A model generated the notes under the pieces. That model was given only the letters and a program-made list of their open reading frames with translations. It was not told the DNA's origin and ran no database searches. This document shows positions 6,559-10,579 of a DNA stretch of 10,579 nt, one piece after another; the first letter of the stretch is position 1, and each line of letters starts with the position of its first letter. The stretch comes from an uncultured Anaerolineae bacterium (GTDB taxonomy: Bacteria > Chloroflexota > Anaerolineae > Anaerolineales > Villigracilaceae): positions 1 to 10,579 of the forward strand of contig CAIRYE010000356.1 of the NCBI GenBank assembly GCA_903882765.1, in the 5' to 3' direction. Both the position numbers and the translations under genes were made by a program.

Positions 6559-7344
6559 ATGTCTGCATCAGAAGCTTCCCTTTTTTTGAAGGACCTGGTC
6601 TTTGTTGGCCTTGAAGCTGAAACATCAGAGCAAGCCATTCGAACTATGGCTAATAATCTGATTCAAAAAGGCTACGTACATCCAAGTTTTGTTGAAGCGG
6701 TTCTTGCTCGCGAAAAAATATATCCAACCGGTTTGCCTACTCTCATACCGGTTGGCTTACCGCATACCGATGTAGAACACTGCATCAAGCCCGCCATTAG
6801 CGTAGCCATCCTAAAAAAACCAGTGGTCTTCCAAATGATGGGTGATCCCACCCAAACCGTTTCTACTAACCTCATCTTCCTTTTATCGGTCGTTATACCC
6901 GCCAATCAGGTAAAACTTCTCACCCGGCTCATCGATTTCTTCCAGCAGACAGAGAAATTACAAAGCCTAATGACGAAATCAAACGCTGATGAGGTTGTTG
7001 CGATGCTGCAAGGGGAACTGGAAACCATGCCAGCCGAAGCGAACAAAGCCGCCGCCAACACCACCACCTCCGGAAACTCCTTTGAGGCCACCGTAGATCA
7101 CCCCGCCGGCTTGCACGCCCGCCCGGCAGCCAAGTTTGTACAGATGGCCGCCAAGTTTCCCTGCGCCATCAAAATTACCAACCTCGATAAGCATAAATCC
7201 TATGTGGATGCCAAAAGTATCATCAGCGTGCTCACGCTTGAGATCTCTAAAGGCAACCGCATCAATGTGACCGCGGAAGGCGAAAGAAGTGAAGAAGCGC
7301 TCGCCAGCCTAAAAACTCTACTCGAAAGCAACTTTGGGGAGTAA
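6559..7344 (+). CDS. PTS EIIA-HPr fusion protein
   Basis: Two PTS domains are joined in 261 residues. Residues about 5-152 form a GatA-like EIIA-2 domain with His69 in IPVGLPHTD as phospho-site. An Ala/Thr-rich linker (about 155-173) leads to HPr (about 174-261), where His186 in GLHARPAAKFV accepts phosphate from Enzyme I. KSIISVL carries Ser220, the counterpart of HPr Ser46, the target of HPr kinase in many bacteria; a three-residue insertion in the preceding loop shifts the spacing. The fusion recalls FruB/DTP proteins. The EIIA half is AT-richer with different codons from the GCC-rich linker and HPr half, hinting at separate origins. GGGGTG precedes the ATG by a few bases, and the gene lies directly before Enzyme I. 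Confidence 0.9.
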   Translation: MSASEASLFLKDLVFVGLEAETSEQAIRTMANNLIQKGYVHPSFVEAVLAREKIYPTGLPTLIPVGLPHTDVEHCIKPAISVAILKKPVVFQMMGDPTQTVSTNLIFLLSVVIPANQVKLLTRLIDFFQQTEKLQSLMTKSNADEVVAMLQGELETMPAEANKAAANTTTSGNSFEATVDHPAGLHARPAAKFVQMAAKFPCAIKITNLDKHKSYVDAKSIISVLTLEISKGNRINVTAEGERSEEALASLKTLLESNFGE

Positions 7345-7350
7345 TTTTGC

Positions 7351-9081
7351 ATGAAGACATACCAGGGAATTGGAGCTTCGGCAGGGTATGCCATTGGCAG
7401 CGCTTTTTTTTACAGCACTGCCCTGCCGGTCATTGAACGAAAGCAATCAAATTTCCCGCAAGGCGAAATTGCCCGCCTAACTAAGTCTGTTGAGGAAGTG
7501 GATCACAACCTTCAACAATTAGAGATCACTACCGCCGCCAAGATCGGCGAAGCGGAAGCCGAAGTTTTTGGCGCTCACCGTATGTTTCTCAGCGATCCTT
7601 CCTTCATCACCGAGATTCAGAACGCCATCAAAACCAACAGCATCACCGCCGAATGCGCCGTTTTAGAAGTAGGCAACAACCTAAAAGCTGCCTTCGAAGC
7701 CATGGAAGATGACTACTTCCGCGCCCGTGCCGCCGACATTGTGGATGTAAGCACCCAGATCATCCGCAACCTGCTCGGCATCAACATCACCGGCCTCGAT
7801 AGCTTTACCAGCCCAGTAGTGGTGGTAGCCGATGAACTGAACCCATCCGATACCGCCCGCATGGAACCGCAAAACATCCTCGGCTTCATCACCCGCAAAG
7901 GTGGCAAAGCCTCTCACGCCGCCATTTTAGCGCGCAGTTTGGGCATCCCGGCCGTAGTTGGCGCCGGCGATGATGTATTGCTGATCACCACAGATACCCC
8001 CCTGTTGCTCGATGGCGCTGAAGGTTGTGTCATCGCCGATGCCGACGAAACCATCGTTGCCGAGTTCCTTGCTAAAAAGCGCAAGTTCGACCAAGCCATG
8101 GAAGCCTCAAAGACCACCGCCCACCAACCCGCCATCACCCTTGATGGTGTTCGCGTGGAGATCGTCGGCAACATCGGATCCAATTCCGATGCCGAGCGCG
8201 TCATCGAATACGGCGGCGAAGGCGTAGGCCTACTGCGCACCGAGTTTCTCTTCCTCGACCGCAAAACCCCTCCCACCGAAGCGGAACAGCTTGCGGTGTA
8301 CCAACAGATCTCGAATAGCCTGTTGGGCAAACCGCTCATTATCCGCACCCTCGATATCGGCGGCGATAAACCCTTGCCCTACATCAACCTGCCCCTCGAA
8401 GATAACCCCTTCCTCGGTGTGCGTGGCTTACGGCTGTGCCTGCAGCAACAAGATATCTTCATCCCACAGCTGCGCGCCATCCTGCAAGCCTCCGCCACCT
8501 GCGATGTCAAGATCATGTTTCCCATGGTCACCACCCTCGGCGAGATCCTACAGGCGCGCCAGATCGTGCGCCAAACCAGCGAACAACTAACCGCCGAAGG
8601 CAAAGCAGTAGGCAGCCCATCCTTGGGCATCATGGTAGAAGTACCCGCCGCCGCGGTAGCCTCAGACCTGCTTGCCCGCGAGGTGGATTTCTTCAGCATC
8701 GGCACCAACGACCTCACCCAATACACCCTTGCCGCCGATCGCGGCAACCCCGGTGTTCAACACATCGCCGATCACTTTCACCCGGCTGTGCTGCGCCTTA
8801 TCCAACTCACCATCAACAATGCCCACCGCCACGGCAAAGGGGTAGGCATCTGCGGCGAGCTGGCTGGCGAATTGCTGGCAGCCCCCTTGCTCTTAGGCAT
8901 GCACCTCGATGAATTCAGCATGGGCTCCATGGCCATCCCAGCGATTAAGAACGAGATCCGCCAGTGGTCCGTGCCACAAGCCGAAGCGATCGTTGAGCAG
9001 GCGTTGAACCAACCCGATGCCGAAAGCGTCAGGGCATTTTTAGCCTCCCACATTAAAACAAAACAGGATCAACCTCGATGA
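7351..9081 (+). CDS. ptsI: Phosphoenolpyruvate-protein phosphotransferase (PTS Enzyme I)
   Basis: Enzyme I starts the relay by taking phosphate from PEP and passing it to HPr. Its 576 residues match the family length. The N-terminal domain carries the active-site His189 in GGKASHAAILARSLGIPAVVG, at the same number as in E. coli. The PEP-binding barrel shows Arg296 (GVGLLRTEFLF), Arg332 (IRTLDIGGDKPLPY), Glu430 (IMVEVPAAA), Asn453/Asp454 and Arg464 (GTNDLTQYTLAADRGN), and the acid-base Cys501 (GICGELAG). All key residues are present, so it should be active. GGGGAG overlapping the stop of the EIIA-HPr gene serves as ribosome binding site. Its stop overlaps the next start (ATGA), a sign of translational coupling. 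Enzyme I inside a sugar operon suggests a dedicated PTS. Confidence 0.96.
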   Translation: MKTYQGIGASAGYAIGSAFFYSTALPVIERKQSNFPQGEIARLTKSVEEVDHNLQQLEITTAAKIGEAEAEVFGAHRMFLSDPSFITEIQNAIKTNSITAECAVLEVGNNLKAAFEAMEDDYFRARAADIVDVSTQIIRNLLGINITGLDSFTSPVVVVADELNPSDTARMEPQNILGFITRKGGKASHAAILARSLGIPAVVGAGDDVLLITTDTPLLLDGAEGCVIADADETIVAEFLAKKRKFDQAMEASKTTAHQPAITLDGVRVEIVGNIGSNSDAERVIEYGGEGVGLLRTEFLFLDRKTPPTEAEQLAVYQQISNSLLGKPLIIRTLDIGGDKPLPYINLPLEDNPFLGVRGLRLCLQQQDIFIPQLRAILQASATCDVKIMFPMVTTLGEILQARQIVRQTSEQLTAEGKAVGSPSLGIMVEVPAAAVASDLLAREVDFFSIGTNDLTQYTLAADRGNPGVQHIADHFHPAVLRLIQLTINNAHRHGKGVGICGELAGELLAAPLLLGMHLDEFSMGSMAIPAIKNEIRQWSVPQAEAIVEQALNQPDAESVRAFLASHIKTKQDQPR

Positions 9082-9401
9082 GTGAACCACAAACCGCAAG
9101 AGAATTACTCGAAAGAATGGTAAAAGGATACAACCCCAGCGCTTATAGCAGCGATACCGAAGTGATGTTCCAATTCACCGGCGCTGAAAAGAGTACCTAT
9201 TACCTAAAAATAGAGAACGGCCGCTGCACCTTGCACCAAGGCGAGCTTAGCTTCTGTAAACTCACCCTCGAAGTGGATACCGCCACCTGGCGATCCATTT
9301 TAGATGGCGAGATCCCCTGGAACATCATGGCTCGTAATTTCATCATTAAAGGTAATAACTTTGCCCTCTTGGCAAAATTCCCCCAGGTGTTCGGTTTCTA
9401 A
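9078..9401 (+). CDS. SCP2 sterol-binding-like domain protein, function unknown
   Basis: This short protein (107 residues) resembles the SCP2 (sterol carrier protein 2) fold: the pattern VMFQFTGAEKSTYYLKIENGRC (29-50), then a Thr/Glu-rich strand (KLTLEVDTATWRSILDGEI, 61-79) and a C-terminal helix with ARNFIIKGNNFALLAKF (85-101), equivalent to the family's GKlkixGD stretch. SCP2 domains bind hydrophobic ligands in a tunnel; many bacterial single-domain forms have no known role. The ATG overlaps the Enzyme I stop by 4 bases and the RhaD-like gene starts 21 bases after its end, so it is firmly part of the operon. No signal peptide or membrane segment is visible. The family call rests on pattern recognition alone, and any sugar-related role is unproven. 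Confidence 0.7.
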   Translation: MSEPQTARELLERMVKGYNPSAYSSDTEVMFQFTGAEKSTYYLKIENGRCTLHQGELSFCKLTLEVDTATWRSILDGEIPWNIMARNFIIKGNNFALLAKFPQVFGF

Positions 9402-9422
9402 GAACATAGAAAGCGTAAAACG

Positions 9423-10241
9423 ATGAGTAACCCCGAAACACAGATCCAAAAGATCATGCGCGAAATGGGCGAAGTTGGCTCGATGCTGCATGCCATGGGC
9501 GCCGCCGAAGGCGCTGCCGGCAACATTAGCTGCGGTTTTCGAGTAGCCCCCGATTTTGCCGCCGAGTTCCCTGTGCAAAAGGTGATCGATATGCCTTTCG
9601 CCGCCCCCGATATGGCAGGCTTTGGCTTTTTAGCAACCGGAAGCGGCTGCCGCCTACGCGATATTCTCAAATTTCCCAAAGAGAATGTTGGCGCTTGGGT
9701 AGTAAACCCTGGCGGACTCACCGGTACCTACTACACCGCTGAAGGCGTTACCTTCACCCGCCTCACCAGCGAGTTCAACACCCACATGGCCTTCCACCGC
9801 GGCAAGATACTCGCCTCCAACATCGATATCAACTACATCGTCCATGGCCACCCGCCCAAAACCACCTTCCTAAGCCACCTCGAACGCTATCAAAACGAGA
9901 AATACCTCAACGAGCACCTCTTCCATTGGGAACCCGAAACCCTCTTTCACTTCCCAACCGGCATCGGCATGGCGCAATTTCGCACCCCCGGTACCATGGA
10001 ACTGACCGAAGAGACCCTGCGCGCCCTCACCAACCATGAGTTCGTTATTTGGGCTCGCCATGGCGCGGTTTCCCGCAGCGCGAAAAGCTTTATGCACGCC
10101 TTCGATATGATAGAATACATCGAAACCGCCGCCCAATACGAGTACTTCAACCTCACCATCGGCGAACAAAGCACCGGCATCCCCACCCCCGATATGCTCA
10201 CCTTCGCCAAGATCGCCGGCATCAACCAAACCGTCTTTTAA
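9423..10241 (+). CDS. rhaD: Class II aldolase, rhamnulose-1-phosphate aldolase (RhaD) family
   Basis: RhaD is a zinc aldolase cleaving L-rhamnulose 1-phosphate to dihydroxyacetone phosphate and L-lactaldehyde. This 272-residue protein has nearly the length of E. coli RhaD (274). The catalytic Glu117 (LTSEFNTH) and zinc ligands His141/His143 (VHGHPP) have the E. coli numbers, and the third ligand His213 (ARHGAVS) is one off. FLATGSGCRLRD (69-80) and FPTGIGMAQFRTPGT (177-191) match RhaD TGSG and FPDGVGI...PGT segments. The substrate may still differ, because no rhamnose isomerase or rhamnulokinase is nearby and the operon imports by a galactitol-type PTS. It is the last gene, 21 bases after the SCP2 gene, and is followed by a strong terminator. 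The ribosome binding site is weak (AGAAAG). Confidence 0.85.
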   Translation: MSNPETQIQKIMREMGEVGSMLHAMGAAEGAAGNISCGFRVAPDFAAEFPVQKVIDMPFAAPDMAGFGFLATGSGCRLRDILKFPKENVGAWVVNPGGLTGTYYTAEGVTFTRLTSEFNTHMAFHRGKILASNIDINYIVHGHPPKTTFLSHLERYQNEKYLNEHLFHWEPETLFHFPTGIGMAQFRTPGTMELTEETLRALTNHEFVIWARHGAVSRSAKSFMHAFDMIEYIETAAQYEYFNLTIGEQSTGIPTPDMLTFAKIAGINQTVF

Positions 10242-10257
10242 CCACTCGTCAAACGAT

Positions 10258-10298
10258 AAAAGAGGGTGGCGCAAAAAATGCGCCACCCTCTTTTCTTT
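10258..10298 (+). terminator. Strong Rho-independent terminator ending the PTS operon
   Basis: A perfect 16-bp stem (10258-10273 with 10279-10294, core GAGGGTGGCGCA/TGCGCCACCCTC) surrounds a 5-A loop and is followed by TTTTCTTT. It starts 17 bases after the stop codon of the last aldolase gene. The flanking A run before the stem also gives a T run on the opposite strand, so it may work in both directions. Confidence 0.95.
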
Positions 10299-10358
10299 AT
10301 GATAGCGTCCTTTAAAAAGTAAGCCAAAGAACCACCTCACAAAAACCATCCACCCACC

Positions 10359-10371
10359 AAGGCGAAGCCTT
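10359..10371. repeat. Short hairpin AAGGC-GAA-GCCTT
   Basis: A 5-bp perfect stem with a GAA loop, followed by CGTAGGG. It abuts the next hairpin and forms the left end of the palindrome cluster. Confidence 0.6.
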
Positions 10372-10376
10372 CGTAG

Positions 10377-10396
10377 GGTTTCGGCACGACGAAACC
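10377..10396. repeat. Palindromic repeat with stem GGTTTCG/CGAAACC
   Basis: A 7-bp perfect stem around GCACGA. Read as stem plus loop, its inner part GGCACGAC resembles the inner parts of the neighbouring palindromes (GGCGCCAGCC and GGCGCTGAC), while the outer stem is different but fully complementary. Confidence 0.75.
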
Positions 10397-10414
10397 TGTT
10401 GGCGCCAGCCAACA
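10397..10414. repeat. Palindromic repeat GTTGGCGCCAGCCAAC, copy 2
   Basis: This exact copy of the palindrome at 1-16 and 10488-10503 is extended here to a 7-bp stem by T10397 and A10414. It directly abuts the hairpin at 10377-10396. Confidence 0.85.
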
Positions 10415-10465
10415 AGCTCTCCCCACCCCAAAATCAACCCACCCTCACGGCAACCCCTCGCGTAG

Positions 10466-10486
10466 CTGCTTGGCGCTGACAAGCAG
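10466..10486. repeat. Palindromic repeat with stem CTGCTTG/CAAGCAG
   Basis: A 7-bp perfect stem around GCGCTGA. The central TTGGCGC is shared with the GTTGGCGCC palindrome, but the outer bases differ and still pair, as in a related family member with a changed stem. One base separates it from the next copy. Confidence 0.75.
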
Positions 10487-10487
10487 T

Positions 10488-10503
10488 GTTGGCGCCAGCC
10501 AAC
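10488..10503. repeat. Palindromic repeat GTTGGCGCCAGCCAAC, copy 3
   Basis: The 16 bases are identical to those at 1-16 and 10398-10413. Confidence 0.85.
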
Positions 10504-10579
10504 CCGCCCTACCCCCAACCAAAAATCAAAAGCATGCACCTCACAACTCCGTGCATCTCCGCGGGCAGCAAGCTAGCCA

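Larger units (their letters stand above)
10299..10579. other. Non-coding right flank with a cluster of six small hairpins
   Basis: No credible gene is present. The stretch is dense in perfect inverted repeats: 10359-10371, 10377-10396, 10397-10414, 10466-10486, 10488-10503 and 10534-10556 (ATGCAC/GTGCAT around an 11-nt loop). The segment GGCGAAGCCTTCGTAGGG recalls, from memory, dispersed GTAGGGGCGAAGC-type intergenic repeats known in cyanobacteria and some Chloroflexota. The cluster lies past the operon terminator, and the same palindrome stands at the left edge of the window. Confidence 0.7.

Noticed and set aside
9423..10241. Rhamnose catabolism operon
   Set aside because: Only a RhaD-like aldolase is present; rhamnose isomerase, rhamnulokinase and a rhamnose transporter are absent, and import is by a galactitol-type PTS.
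9870..10415. 181-codon minus-strand frame across the RhaD-like gene and the terminator
   Set aside because: It is antisense to a gene with intact catalytic residues and would run through the strong terminator hairpin; its sequence shows no domain.
10316..10579. CRISPR array in the hairpin-rich right flank
   Set aside because: The palindromes are short, not evenly spaced and not separated by spacers of constant length; no cas genes are present.

Overview
The window holds one long rightward operon (about 942 to 10298) encoding a self-contained sugar phosphotransferase system (PTS) and the start of a catabolic pathway. A short membrane methyltransferase gene lies on the other strand to its left, and clusters of small palindromic repeats sit at both ends. 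The DNA is moderately GC-rich with many C-ending codons. No marker gene fixes the taxonomy. The overall look (codon style, scattered small hairpin repeats, a PTS packed in one locus) would fit an anaerobic bacterium such as an Anaerolineae-type member of Chloroflexota, but this is a weak inference and Bacillota-like lineages remain possible.

Layout. Positions 1-118 hold a GTTGGCGCCAGCCAAC palindrome and two further hairpins beyond the 3' end of a minus-strand isoprenylcysteine/phospholipid-type methyltransferase (119-697). An AT-rich divergent promoter region (698-941) ends in a 7-bp-stem palindrome just before the first operon gene. The operon order is: MtlR/ManR-type PRD regulator with a C-terminal EIIB-like domain; a free-standing EIIA; EIIB (galactitol type); a 157-bp gap; EIIC (galactitol type); a gap with a strong hairpin; a PfkB-family sugar-phosphate kinase; a FucA-like class II aldolase; an EIIA-HPr fusion; Enzyme I; a small SCP2-like protein; and a RhaD-like class II aldolase. 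A very strong intrinsic terminator follows.

How it works together. Enzyme I takes phosphate from PEP (His189) and passes it to the HPr domain (His186 of the fusion). From there it goes to an EIIA histidine, then to Cys11 of EIIB, and finally to the sugar as EIIC carries it through the membrane. The regulator's PRD and EIIB-like domains can read the phosphorylation state of the same relay. The incoming sugar phosphate is probably phosphorylated again by the PfkB-type kinase and/or cleaved by the two zinc-dependent aldolases. No alditol-phosphate dehydrogenase and no GatY/LacD/Fba-type aldolase is present, so this is not the textbook galactitol pathway and the substrate is unknown.

The most interesting points are the unusual pathway gene set, the SCP2-like protein embedded between Enzyme I and an aldolase, and the repeat family in the flanks. 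In those repeats the loop (GGCGC-like) is conserved while the stems differ but stay complementary.
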